41,123 nt of DNA from Roseburia porci (GCF_009695765.1 NZ_VUNI01000025.1:1-41123), one strand, 5' to 3'; shown: positions 8,178 to 16,122, numbered from the stretch's first letter. The notes: a model not told the origin generated them from the sequence alone. Numbers and translations are program-made.

Positions 8178-8771
8178 ATGACAAAAATTATTTTTGCTAC
8201 AGGCAATCAGGATAAAATGCGTGAAATACGTGAGATTATGGCAGATATGGACGTTAAGATCCAGTCTATGAAAGAAGCTGGAATCCAGGTGGATATTGTG
8301 GAAGACGGAGAGACGTTTGAAGATAATGCAAGAATTAAGGCCCAGGCGATCGCAAACTATACCGATGCAATCGTTCTTGCAGATGATTCCGGACTGGAAA
8401 TTGATTATCTGAACAAAGAACCGGGCGTATATTCTGCGCGCTATATGGGAGAAGATACTTCCTATACAATCAAGAATCAGGCACTTTTAGATCGTCTTCA
8501 GGGCGTACCAAAAGAAAAGCGCACAGCACGGTTTGTATGTGCGATCGCTGCGGTGCTTCCGGATAAAGAAGTGTTGGTCACAAGACAGACTATGGAAGGT
8601 TACATTGGCAATAAACCGGAAGGGGAGAATGGATTTGGTTATGATCCAATCTTTTATCTGGATGAATATGGATGTTCTTCCGCAGCTCTGACAAGAGAAC
8701 AGAAAAACGCGATCAGCCACAGAGGAAAAGCTTTGCGTGCGATGAGAGATCTGTTATTGGAAAAACTGTAA
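8178..8771 (+). CDS. rdgB: XTP/dITP diphosphatase (RdgB/HAM1 family)
   Basis: A 197-residue cytoplasmic enzyme that removes non-canonical purine nucleotides (XTP, ITP, dITP) by pyrophosphohydrolysis. Family signatures are FATGNQDK near the N terminus, LADDSGLEIDYL, the GENGFGYDPIF substrate loop and the C-terminal SHRGKAL. I start at 8178 because MTKIIFATGNQ is the family N terminus and a GGAAGG site lies just upstream; the in-frame ATG at 8139 would overlap the amidase gene and add an unrelated extension. It is the last gene before the second tRNA operon. Confidence 0.95.
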   Translation: MTKIIFATGNQDKMREIREIMADMDVKIQSMKEAGIQVDIVEDGETFEDNARIKAQAIANYTDAIVLADDSGLEIDYLNKEPGVYSARYMGEDTSYTIKNQALLDRLQGVPKEKRTARFVCAIAAVLPDKEVLVTRQTMEGYIGNKPEGENGFGYDPIFYLDEYGCSSAALTREQKNAISHRGKALRAMRDLLLEKL

Positions 8772-8788
8772 AAAAATCAAAAAAGTTG

Positions 8789-8817
8789 TTGACATCGGTG
8801 TTTCTATGTCATATAAT
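8789..8817 (+). promoter_or_regulatory. Consensus vegetative promoter of the second tRNA operon
   Basis: Perfect TTGACA (8789-8794) and TATAAT (8812-8817) with 17 bases between them. It lies 43 bases before the first tRNA-Pro. Strong constitutive expression is expected. Confidence 0.92.
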
Positions 8818-8859
8818 ACTACTTGCGTCACGGGTGTGACACAAAGCAGACAACGACTC

Positions 8860-8934
8860 CGGGGTGTGGCTCAGCTTGGCTAGAGCGCCTGGTTTGGGAC
8901 CAGGAGGTCGCAGGTTCGAATCCTGTCACCCCGA
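8860..8934 (+). tRNA. tRNA-Pro (TGG), copy 1
   Basis: Acceptor CGGGGTG/CACCCCG; anticodon TGG at 8895-8897. Identical to the copy at 9404. Confidence 0.97.
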
Positions 8935-8953
8935 TTCAACAACTTATATATAT

Positions 8954-9024
8954 GCGGGTGTAGTTCAATGGTAGAACACCAGCCTTCCAAGCTGGATACG
9001 TGGGTTCGATTCCCATCACCCGCT
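8954..9024 (+). tRNA. tRNA-Gly (TCC), copy 1
   Basis: Acceptor GCGGGTG/CACCCGC; anticodon TCC at 8986-8988. Identical to the copy at 9491. Confidence 0.97.
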
Positions 9025-9054
9025 CTGATATTGTCATTTTGACAGTATCCATGT

Positions 9055-9128
<74 letters not shown>

Positions 9129-9134
9129 TTATAT

Positions 9135-9209
9135 GGTGGGTATAGCGCAGTTGGTTAGCGCGCCAGATTGTGGCTCTGGAGGCCCAGGGTTCGAATCCCT
9201 GTATCCACC
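9135..9209 (+). tRNA. tRNA-His (GTG), copy 1
   Basis: Eight-pair acceptor GGTGGGTA/TATCCACC, including the His-specific encoded G-1 (9135) paired to C73 (9209). Anticodon GTG at 9170-9172. Confidence 0.97.
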
Positions 9210-9266
9210 CTGTTGTTTTCGAATGAAGACAACAATCCGATAATGGCGAAGCCAATGTTGGAATAT

Positions 9267-9339
9267 GGGATATTAGCTCAGTTGGTAGAGCACTTGACTT
9301 TTAATCAAGTTGTCCGGGGTTCGAATCCCCGATGTCTCA
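9267..9339 (+). tRNA. tRNA-Lys (TTT), copy 1
   Basis: Acceptor GGGATAT/ATGTCTC; anticodon TTT at 9300-9302. Identical to the copy at 9860, which is the one used as integration target. Confidence 0.97.
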
Positions 9340-9403
9340 TTTAAGAATTATTATGTGGTAGATTCGAACCACGGATAATTCATATAGCAATCAAATAATC
9401 CTT

Positions 9404-9478
9404 CGGGGTGTGGCTCAGCTTGGCTAGAGCGCCTGGTTTGGGACCAGGAGGTCGCAGGTTCGAATCCTGTCACCCCGA
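9404..9478 (+). tRNA. tRNA-Pro (TGG), copy 2
   Basis: Same sequence as 8860-8934. Opens the second block of the duplicated cluster. Confidence 0.97.
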
Positions 9479-9490
9479 CTTAACAAACAT

Positions 9491-9561
9491 GCGGGTGTAG
9501 TTCAATGGTAGAACACCAGCCTTCCAAGCTGGATACGTGGGTTCGATTCCCATCACCCGCT
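9491..9561 (+). tRNA. tRNA-Gly (TCC), copy 2
   Basis: Same sequence as 8954-9024. The spacer after it differs from that of copy 1. Confidence 0.97.
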
Positions 9562-9604
9562 TTGATATTACCCAAAAACAGGTAATATCACAAATATGCA
9601 TTAT

Positions 9605-9678
<74 letters not shown>

Positions 9679-9683
9679 TGTAT

Positions 9684-9758
9684 GGTGGGTATAGCGCAGT
9701 TGGTTAGCGCGCCAGATTGTGGCTCTGGAGGCCCAGGGTTCGAATCCCTGTATCCACC
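9684..9758 (+). tRNA. tRNA-His (GTG), copy 2
   Basis: Same sequence as 9135-9209, again with encoded G-1 and C73. Confidence 0.97.
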
Positions 9759-9781
9759 CTGTTGTCAGAATGACAACACGT

Positions 9782-9853
9782 AGGGCTATCGCCAAGCGGT
9801 AAGGCACAGGATTTTGATTCCTGCATTCGTTGGTTCGAATCCAACTAGCCCTG
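9782..9853 (+). tRNA. tRNA-Gln (TTG)
   Basis: Acceptor AGGGCTA/TAGCCCT; anticodon TTG at 9814-9816; discriminator G. Present only in the second block of the cluster. Confidence 0.96.
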
Positions 9854-9859
9854 TTATAT

Positions 9860-9932
9860 GGGATATTAGCTCAGTTGGTAGAGCACTTGACTTTTAATCA
9901 AGTTGTCCGGGGTTCGAATCCCCGATGTCTCA
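9860..9932 (+). tRNA. tRNA-Lys (TTT), copy 2, integration target
   Basis: Identical to 9267-9339. Its 3' end (from 9913) is the att core shared with 26690 and 31620, so the tRNA is kept whole with its 3' end now supplied by element A. Confidence 0.97.
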
Positions 9933-9934
9933 TT
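9913..9934 (+). other. Left attachment site core (attL of element A)
   Basis: A 22-bp sequence starting TTCGAATCCCC and ending GTCTCATT occurs exactly here, at 26690-26711 and at 31620-31641. It covers the T arm and 3' end of tRNA-Lys plus two bases. Confidence 0.9.
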
Positions 9935-9935
9935 C

Positions 9936-9967
9936 TCAGTATTCATACTACTTGATACTGATTTTAT
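9936..9967 (+). terminator. Weak terminator-like hairpin at the element A left end
   Basis: TCAGTAT (9936-9942) pairs with ATACTGA (9955-9961), loop 12 bases, followed by TTTTATT. It may replace the chromosomal terminator that the insertion moved 22 kb away. Confidence 0.4.
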
Positions 9968-10027
9968 TGCGTATAACTATTTCGCTAAGAAAGTGTAGGT
10001 TAAGCACACAGAAAGCGAGGTTGTTAT

Positions 10028-10963
10028 ATGTCACAACAGATTCAAATGAATCATCAAAAAGTTCTTAAAGTTGCAGACGCTTATGATTTATTTATTCGTA
10101 AGTGTAGAGTTAAAAACTTATCTGATGCAACAATCCAATCCTACAATACTAAAATCAAACCGTTCATTGATTATTGTAATGGCGGTAATATCGTTTCAGT
10201 AACTATTGATACAGTCGATGGATTTACTGATATGCTTAAGACAGAACATCATGTTAATGACGTGTCCGTTGTATCTTATTTACGGTCAGTGAGAGCGTTC
10301 CTATATTACTGTATGGAATGTAATTACATGGCTACATTTAAAATCCATTTGCCAAAAGCTCAAAAAGCTATCAAGGAAATCTATTCAGACGAGGACTTAG
10401 AGAAGCTATTGGTTAAGCCAAACACAAATACTTGTTCTTTTACAGAATACAAGACATGGGTATTTGAGAATTATATGATAGCCACAGGAAATCGTCTCAG
10501 TACGGCTCTAAACGTCCATATTAAGGATTTAAACTTTAATGACGGACTAATTACCTTGCGTAAGACAAAGAACCGCAAACAGCAGATTATCCCACTAAGC
10601 GCAAGCCTAGCGGAAATCCTACAAGAGTATTTAGTTGTACGTGGTGGAGATCCTGATGATTTTCTTTTCTGCAATAACTATGGTGGACAGGCAAGTAACA
10701 GAACATGGCAGACATTGGTATATCGCTACAATATTAAACGTGGTGTCAATGTTACCTCAATTCATGCTTTCCGTCATTCGTTCTCACGTCTATGGTTGCT
10801 CAATCATGGAGATATTATGAGACTTAAAACCATACTTGGTCACAGTAATATAGCCGTGACAAATGAATATCTGCAAATGTTCGGGCAAGACTTACAAATG
10901 GATTTTGAAAAATTCAATCCACTAGACAACATGAAAAAGAAAGAATCACAGATTAGGATGTAG
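10028..10963 (+). CDS. int: Tyrosine recombinase (integrase) of element A
   Basis: A 311-residue site-specific recombinase. Residues 15-105 are the SAM-like core-binding domain and about 115-295 the catalytic domain with Arg156 (ATGNRLSTA), Lys181 (RKTKNRK), His246 and Arg249 (HAFRHSF), His272 (ILGHSNI) and nucleophile Tyr281. It begins 94 bases from the attL core, the expected place for an integrase that targets the tRNA-Lys 3' end. GAGG lies 7 bases before the ATG. It reads in the same direction as the tRNA operon and the structural genes, so read-through from the tRNA promoter could express it unless the weak hairpin at 9936 stops transcription. It belongs to a different subfamily from the element B integrase. 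Confidence 0.93.
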   Translation: MSQQIQMNHQKVLKVADAYDLFIRKCRVKNLSDATIQSYNTKIKPFIDYCNGGNIVSVTIDTVDGFTDMLKTEHHVNDVSVVSYLRSVRAFLYYCMECNYMATFKIHLPKAQKAIKEIYSDEDLEKLLVKPNTNTCSFTEYKTWVFENYMIATGNRLSTALNVHIKDLNFNDGLITLRKTKNRKQQIIPLSASLAEILQEYLVVRGGDPDDFLFCNNYGGQASNRTWQTLVYRYNIKRGVNVTSIHAFRHSFSRLWLLNHGDIMRLKTILGHSNIAVTNEYLQMFGQDLQMDFEKFNPLDNMKKKESQIRM

Positions 10964-10978
10964 AAGGAGAATAGTACT

Positions 10979-11122
10979 ATGAAGAAATGGATCGATGCAG
11001 ATAACGGAAGAGTAACACAGGTGATTAAATTTGATGATGGCTCAAAGATGGAACTGCCATTAGATAAGAATGGTAACTTGAAATGGTTTGATGATGAATT
11101 ATTAAGAAAGGAGAGCAAATGA
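10979..11122 (+). CDS. Small hypothetical phage protein (47 aa)
   Basis: A 47-residue ORF (MKKWIDADNGRVTQVIKFDD...) with AAGGAG 9 bases before the ATG. Its stop overlaps the next start as ATGA (11119-11122), a translational-coupling arrangement that supports it as a real gene. It is acidic and hydrophilic with no recognised domain. It lies between the integrase and the structural protein gene. Function unknown. Confidence 0.65.
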   Translation: MKKWIDADNGRVTQVIKFDDGSKMELPLDKNGNLKWFDDELLRKESK

Positions 11123-12243
11123 ATATACAGAACATTACAGAGCGTCAGTTTGACAAGACAGTGCAACGTGAGAATGTATCTGTAATTGATTACTTTAATG
11201 GAACAAAGTATGATGTGTTCTTCCGTAGAAACAATCGAAGCGTATCGCCAGAGGGTAAAGTGAGATTATATTATAAGCAAACCTCTAAGATTGACTACGG
11301 AACTACATTTACTTTGAATGGTAAACAGTATATTGTAATCAATCAAGATGCAGATGAGAGTGGATATTTCTATTCAGCCATAGCAAAACAGTGTAATGAG
11401 ATTGTTACGCTTGCAGGAAATGAAATTCCAGTTGCAATTGATAAGGAAACTTTTAATATACAAAATGGTTCAGTATTGAACTATATTAATGGTGACGTAA
11501 CTATCTATGCTCAGTTGAATAATATAACATCAGCCGTTGCAGTCAATGATGTCTTACAAGCCTTTGGCAATTATTATAAAGTAGGAAATAGGTTCATTGA
11601 CGGACGTATTGTATATTTCAATCTGAAGCAGACAGTTAAGCCACAAGACGATTATTATAAAATCACATATACAGGTGCTACCACATTAGATATGAAGGAG
11701 AGCAACACATATCAGTTGACTTATTCCGTGACAAACAATGGGAATGTTGTAAAGAATCCACATATATCATATGAATCTTCTAATGTTGAGATTGCTACAG
11801 TTGACGAGAATGGTCTTATGACTATGCTCAAAGAGGGTTCAGTTGATATTGTCGCTTCATGCGGTGGTGCTACCTGTACAACAACCATGACTATTGCTAA
11901 TACATCAGCATCGACATATACACTTAGTATTACATCATCATCTGATACTATTAAAGTTGGTGGCTATTATAAGACACTTACTTGTCTGTTTGCTGATAAA
12001 GACGGACAGGATATTACAGAAACAGTTGTTGCAGATATGACAACTGCTGACTTTACATGGACTTGTTTTATTGACGGAACTGAATATACAGATAATACAT
12101 TTGTTACATGGAAAGCAGGAACTACTGTTAATGGCAAGAAGATTAAACTTGGTTCTGATTATAATTACATTGGACAGACACTCACTGTCAAGGTTACAGT
12201 CAATGGTGTAACGGCAAGTAAGGATTTGGAAATAACTGAGTAG
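11119..12243 (+). CDS. Phage structural protein with Ig-like (BIG2-type) domain, probable head-closure/connector
   Basis: A 374-residue protein. Residues about 25-170 hold two related beta-rich modules (YGTTFTLNGKQYIVINQD and VNDVLQAFGNYYKVGNRF) like those in head-closure or connector proteins of Firmicutes phages. Residues about 190-265 are an Ig-like BIG2-type repeat (SSNVEIATVDENGLMTML with the following strands). A further beta domain reaches the C terminus. Ig-like domains decorate virion surfaces in many phages. No membrane segment. The start overlaps the preceding stop by four bases. It is separated from the other head genes by the repeat array, but in the circular form it follows the connector and fibre genes closely. 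The exact virion position is inferred. Confidence 0.6.
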   Translation: MNIQNITERQFDKTVQRENVSVIDYFNGTKYDVFFRRNNRSVSPEGKVRLYYKQTSKIDYGTTFTLNGKQYIVINQDADESGYFYSAIAKQCNEIVTLAGNEIPVAIDKETFNIQNGSVLNYINGDVTIYAQLNNITSAVAVNDVLQAFGNYYKVGNRFIDGRIVYFNLKQTVKPQDDYYKITYTGATTLDMKESNTYQLTYSVTNNGNVVKNPHISYESSNVEIATVDENGLMTMLKEGSVDIVASCGGATCTTTMTIANTSASTYTLSITSSSDTIKVGGYYKTLTCLFADKDGQDITETVVADMTTADFTWTCFIDGTEYTDNTFVTWKAGTTVNGKKIKLGSDYNYIGQTLTVKVTVNGVTASKDLEITE

Positions 12244-12261
12244 AAACTAAATTTTGTAGCG

Positions 12262-14170
12262 AAATAGAAATCCCCATTTTTGCCTTATATATCAGGTGAT
12301 TATGGGGATATTGGAACTAAATTTCGTTCCCCTTAAATGTATAGAAGAGAAACGCATAAATGTTCGAAGCAAGTAAGTCTTGAAAACCATTGATTTATAA
12401 GAGGTTTCGGGTACTTTTTAAAAAAAATTTGATTTTCTTAAATGTATAGTAAGTGTAAATCTTGATTCAGAAAAATCTTGAAAGCCTTGATTTAACTAGG
12501 TTTACAACAACCACGTCCGTTTTTCTTATTATGGTAGGAAGATAAGTTTTGCATAAAATTTTAGGCTTGCGTTACATCAATTCCCCAAAACCCTTGCTAT
12601 ATAAGCGTTTCAGCGATTTCCAAAAAATGAGAAAACGGACTAAGGGGGACGAGCAAAAATAAAAACATTGATTTATTTTAATATGGCTCGGCTTCAAAAT
12701 TACAAAAAAACAGGCAAAATGCGAAATTGAGGGCTTATTTCGCTCCTGATGTGAGGGCGAAATTTATTTTACTATGGGGGAGTATAATCCACCTTGACAT
12801 TTTTTATTATAAAATTCGCAAATCGAGTAAATCTCAGACAACGAATTTCGTGACCAAATTTATTTTACATAGGAGAGGGTAGTTACAAAAAATCACAAAA
12901 ATGCGAAATTGATAGCTAATTACAACTCTAGCTCTACTGCATATTTTAAAGTTACATAGGAGAGGGTAATTTTTCTGAATTTAGCTTATGTCCCACCAGT
13001 TGATTCGTCCACTCTCAATGGACTACGATTATATGGATAGTCCATTCAATATGGACTTTCATTTGTGGCTATATGGGAACAACATATCATGCACAAATTT
13101 TACTTAGTAACTTTATGAATAATTAACAAAAAGTCAGTAAAATCAAGGCTTCCAGCGATTTTAACAACGTCCGTAATATGGAGGGAACATATCATGCACA
13201 AAAAATGGTGTAATTATTGCACGATTATTACTTAGTAACTCTCTCAGAATCATTGATTTTCTTAGGTTTTTCAATGCTTTTAGCGTTTGACTTAATGGGT
13301 GTAATATGGAGGGAAGAAAAACTGCACGATTATTACCGAATTAAATTCCATAAACCCTTGTAAAATAAGGCATTCCGAGGTCATTACAATGGGTGTTATA
13401 TGGAGGGAAGAAAAATTCGCATCCAAAATGGACTATTTTCGTGCAGACATAATTATTTTGACATACAGAAAACATAGCAGTATCAATGGTTTTAGAGCTT
13501 AAGTAAATGCCCCCTTATGAGGAGAAAGAGTAAGACTAAGCCAAATCATATACTAGACGTTTTAAAATCCTTATATCTCCTATAAATTATAAGGGTAAAA
13601 TTGTATTTTTGTGTATGTATATATCATATATGGAATACAGTGTTTGATTTAGAAATGGACATTACCACAAATAGAAATCCTTATATCTCCTATAAATTAT
13701 AAGGGTAAAATCCTGTTTTTGGCTTCGCATATATCATATATGGAAATCAATGTGAATGAGAAACACAAAAATGTTCGAAGCAAGCAAGTTCGAAAGTCCT
13801 TAATTTATAATGCTTTCAAGGTACTTTTCACAAAAAATTCGATTCTCTTAAATGTAGAAAGAAGAAAAGCAAAATGTTACTTTTTAGAGAATTGTTAAAA
13901 CCCTTAATTTATAATGGTTTCTGACACATTTTTGTAAAAAATTCGATTTCCTTAAATGTAGAAAGAGAAAACGAAAATTAAGAACAAATAGAAAATCTTC
14001 AAAATCATTATATATCAATAGTTTTTTGGTACATTTTTACAAAAAATATGTTTTTCTTAAATGTATATAGAAGAAACCTCAATTTGTCGAGTTTTATAAA
14101 AGCCCTACAACCCTTGATTTTACTAGGGTTACAGGCACTATGTCCATTTTTCTTATTATGTATAGTAAAT
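12262..14170 (+). repeat. Non-coding tandem array of about 18 diverged stem-loop units (array 1)
   Basis: No convincing gene in about 1.9 kb. A degenerate box (forms such as TTATATGGAGGGAA, TTACATAGGAGAGGG and CTTAAATGTATAGAAGA) recurs at 12337, 12442, 12531, about 12642, 12774, 12869, 12956, 13073, 13178, 13306, 13400, 13517, 13630, 13740, 13852, 13956, 14061 and 14158; the spacing is 87-132 and averages 107. Most units have a hairpin between boxes, with changing but matching arms: TCCCCA/TGGGGA (12271/12303), AAAGCC/GGTTT (12481/12499), GCGAAA/TTTCGC (12721/12738), AAATTCG/CGAATTT (12812/12842), AGTCCAT/ATGGACT (13039/13051), AAAATC/GATTTT (13139/13157), CCTTATA/TATAAGG (13569/13588 and 13679/13698), GAAAG/CTTTC (13792/13813), AAACC/GGTTT (13898/13916), AACCCT/AGGGTT (14109/14125). 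Four units also share a segment like TTTACAAAAAATTCGATTT. A few units (13306, 13956) have only weak hairpins. Confidence 0.8.
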
Positions 14171-14189
14171 AGAATATTGAAATATTTTA

Positions 14190-14217
14190 GGAGCATACTT
14201 CGGTATGTTCCTTTTTT
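14190..14217 (+). terminator. Intrinsic terminator with UUCG tetraloop closing array 1
   Basis: GGAGCATAC (14190-14198), loop TTCG, GTATGTTCC (14203-14211) with one G-T pair, then six T. It implies that the array is transcribed on the + strand and ends here. Confidence 0.92.
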
Positions 14218-14240
14218 GATGAAACAAAGTTGCGTAGATT

Positions 14241-14263
14241 CAAGTCCGAACCTTTCGGATTTG
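14241..14263 (+). promoter_or_regulatory. Strong hairpin in the leader of the scaffold gene
   Basis: CAAGTCCGAA (14241-14250) pairs with TTCGGATTTG (14254-14263), ten pairs with one G-T, loop CCT. No T-run of terminator length follows. It recalls the CCGAA/TTCGG hairpins of array 2. Confidence 0.55.
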
Positions 14264-14355
14264 ATTTACATATATAACAAACACACAATGTATTGTGGGG
14301 CGTAAACATGAACTCAATGAGGGCATGATAGAGCAACACAGGAAGGAGAAATCTA

Positions 14356-14850
14356 ATGGAACTTAATATTGAAGGATTAACACAGGAACAGATTGAAGCA
14401 GTAACAAAACTTGTACAGTCGGAAACAGATAAGGTCAGAACAAAGTACAGTTCGGAACTTAAAACTGTCAATGATGAATTAGCACAGTACAAGCCAAAGC
14501 AGAAATCTGATTCTGAACTTGCTTTAGAACAGCGTATTGCTAACCTTGAAGCAAAAGAAAAGGAACTAGCCAATAAGGAAAGAGCAATGACGATTGCCGA
14601 CAAACTTAAAGCTAAAGGACTTCCTAGCGAACTGGCTCAGTATCTTAATATTGGTGAGGATATTGATGGCTCGATTGATAAGGTAGGTGACGCACTCGGC
14701 AACTACTTTCTCGGACAGGTATCAAATCCCAGTGGCAATCACGCTACCAACAAAGGAATCACCAAAGCCGATTTCGCCAAAATGTCTTACTCTGAAAGAG
14801 CAAAACTTTTTCAGGAGAACAATGAACTTTATAAAGCACTTAGTAAATAG
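14356..14850 (+). CDS. Phage capsid scaffolding protein
   Basis: A 164-residue protein of the usual scaffold type: a short N-terminal region, a long charged coiled coil (about residues 12-85, with ELAQYK and LEQRIANLEAKEKELANKE), and a conserved C-terminal part ending in a basic/aromatic tail (ADFAKMSYSERAKLFQENNELYKAL) that would contact the capsid protein. Scaffold proteins direct procapsid assembly and leave before or during packaging. GAAGGAG lies 8 bases before the ATG. It stands just before the holin and capsid genes. No protease gene is visible nearby. The similarity is by pattern rather than by specific residues. Confidence 0.75.
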   Translation: MELNIEGLTQEQIEAVTKLVQSETDKVRTKYSSELKTVNDELAQYKPKQKSDSELALEQRIANLEAKEKELANKERAMTIADKLKAKGLPSELAQYLNIGEDIDGSIDKVGDALGNYFLGQVSNPSGNHATNKGITKADFAKMSYSERAKLFQENNELYKALSK

Positions 14851-14874
14851 GAACTGTTAAGCAGTTCTTTTTTT
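14851..14874 (+). terminator. Intrinsic terminator after the scaffold gene
   Basis: GAACTG (14851-14856), loop TTAAG, CAGTTC, then seven T. It starts at the first base after the stop codon. It would reduce scaffold read-through into the holin and capsid genes, giving unequal amounts. Confidence 0.85.
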
Positions 14875-14896
14875 ATTGTGCGGAAAGGACTGACGA

Positions 14897-15178
14897 ATGG
14901 ATGTAAACACAATCCAAACTGCCATAAGTACGCTTGGCTTTCCTATCGTGTGTGTTCTTTTCTTGGGTTGGTTCATCTGGAAGATCTGGATGAGTCAGCA
15001 AGATCAGAACAAAGAGCGAGAGGATAAGTTATATGAGTATCTTGGCAAAGCACAGGCGGTCAATGAACAGTTGACCAACACTAATTCAGAATTTGTAGAA
15101 GTTTTACACTCATACAAATCTGATTTGGACACTATTAAGAACGATGTAACAGAAATTAAGCAAAACATGAAAGGTTAA
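14897..15178 (+). CDS. Holin-like protein (BhlA/UviB family)
   Basis: A 93-residue protein with one membrane helix (about residues 12-30, ISTLGFPIVCVLFLGWFIWK) followed by a charged coiled-coil tail (about 35-93). This is the layout of the BhlA/UviB family of phage and bacteriocin-associated holins, which permeabilise the cytoplasmic membrane. No endolysin gene follows, so it either works with a partner encoded elsewhere or has another role. It lies between scaffold and capsid genes, an unusual place for a lysis gene. GAAAGGA precedes the ATG. Confidence 0.75.
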   Translation: MDVNTIQTAISTLGFPIVCVLFLGWFIWKIWMSQQDQNKEREDKLYEYLGKAQAVNEQLTNTNSEFVEVLHSYKSDLDTIKNDVTEIKQNMKG

Positions 15179-15192
15179 TAAGGTGAATGTAT

Positions 15193-16056
15193 ATGGCAAC
15201 AATTAACAATACAACAACTAGCGCAGTAAATAAAAACATGATTATTCCAGAAGTGTACTCAGCACTTGTACAGGAAAAGATTGCAGGAAAGTGCCACGTA
15301 GCAAACATGGCAAAGGTACTTGGTGACTTAATGGGTAAGCCAGGCGAGACACTTACTGTACCTTCAATCGTATATGATTCAGACGCAACTGACTGGACTC
15401 CTGGTACTGCTATGTCAGCAACAAATCTCAAGACAAAGACAAAGACATTTACAATCAAAGCAATCGCAGCACCTGCATATGAAATCTATGATTTCGACAA
15501 TGAGGTTGAGATGGGTAACTCTATTGAGAACGCTTCGAAAAATCAGTCCACAGCCATCGCAAGAAAAATGGATGCCGATTGTATCACAGAAGCACTTAAA
15601 GCTCCATTCAGAGCAACTGTAGCTACAAGCGGTGTGATTACACAGGATGAGTTACTTGACGCTCTTGGTCTGTTTGGTGACGACAGAAATGTCGAGGACT
15701 TCGCAGGAGCAGGTATCGTAGCACACTCTGCATTTGCTAAATCATTCTACGGCATGGATTTATTCGTTAAGAGTACATCAACAACTGCACAGGCAGGTAA
15801 TGGTATCGTAAGAAACGATTGCATTGGTTCATTCCTTGGAATCAACGTATACCTCTCTGACAGATGTGTAGAGTCTAGCAAACCAGTAATGCTTATCATC
15901 AAAACTGATGCTCTTGGAATTATTCCAAAAGAGACTCCATTCTCTGAGGTTGCTCGTGACGCTTCTAAGAGACTTAATACAATCTACTGCTCAGATGCTT
16001 ATGCAATCGGTGTGATTGACGAATCAGGAATCGTTGTTGTTCGTGCTAAAGCGTAA
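15193..16056 (+). CDS. Major capsid protein (N4-gp56 family, HK97-like fold)
   Basis: A 287-residue protein with features of the N4-gp56 type: an N-terminal arm (MATINNTTTSAVNKNMIIPE), the segment GETLTVPSIVYDSDATDW, and the hallmark stretch with AAPAYEIYDFDNEVEMGN. It would form the icosahedral shell. I start at 15193 rather than 15187 because AAGGTG is then 8 bases upstream; the earlier ATG is only two bases from it. The gene follows the holin gene and ends before a terminator at 16076. No separate decoration or maturation protease gene adjoins it, which fits a scaffold-assembled, uncleaved shell. Confidence 0.88.
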   Translation: MATINNTTTSAVNKNMIIPEVYSALVQEKIAGKCHVANMAKVLGDLMGKPGETLTVPSIVYDSDATDWTPGTAMSATNLKTKTKTFTIKAIAAPAYEIYDFDNEVEMGNSIENASKNQSTAIARKMDADCITEALKAPFRATVATSGVITQDELLDALGLFGDDRNVEDFAGAGIVAHSAFAKSFYGMDLFVKSTSTTAQAGNGIVRNDCIGSFLGINVYLSDRCVESSKPVMLIIKTDALGIIPKETPFSEVARDASKRLNTIYCSDAYAIGVIDESGIVVVRAKA

Positions 16057-16075
16057 AAATAATTTGACTTAGTGG

Positions 16076-16105
16076 GGGTGGTGTCTTAAATGACACTGCC
16101 CTTTT
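16076..16105 (+). terminator. Intrinsic terminator after the capsid gene
   Basis: GGGTGGTGTC (16076-16085) pairs with GACACTGCCC (16092-16101) with two G-T pairs, loop TTAAAT, then TTTT. Confidence 0.75.
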
Positions 16106-16122
16106 AAGGAAGGACAAGACAA

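Noticed and set aside
9345-9380. GATTCGAACCACGGA after tRNA-Lys copy 1 as a fourth att core
   Set aside because: It resembles a tRNA T arm on the other strand and occurs also after 31641. It is part of the shared flank behind both tRNA-Lys genes, not the core itself.
12794-12813. TTGACA with TATAAA in array 1 as a promoter
   Set aside because: The spacing is only 8 bases, too short for a vegetative promoter.
13489-13500. GGTTTTAGAGCT inside array 1, like the start of type II CRISPR repeats
   Set aside because: An 11-12 base match occurs once only, with no repeated spacing, no anti-repeat and no cas gene in the window. Chance is enough.
12262-14170. Array 1 as a CRISPR array
   Set aside because: Units lack a constant 25-40 base repeat; similarity is spread and degenerate over about 107 bases, and no cas genes are present.
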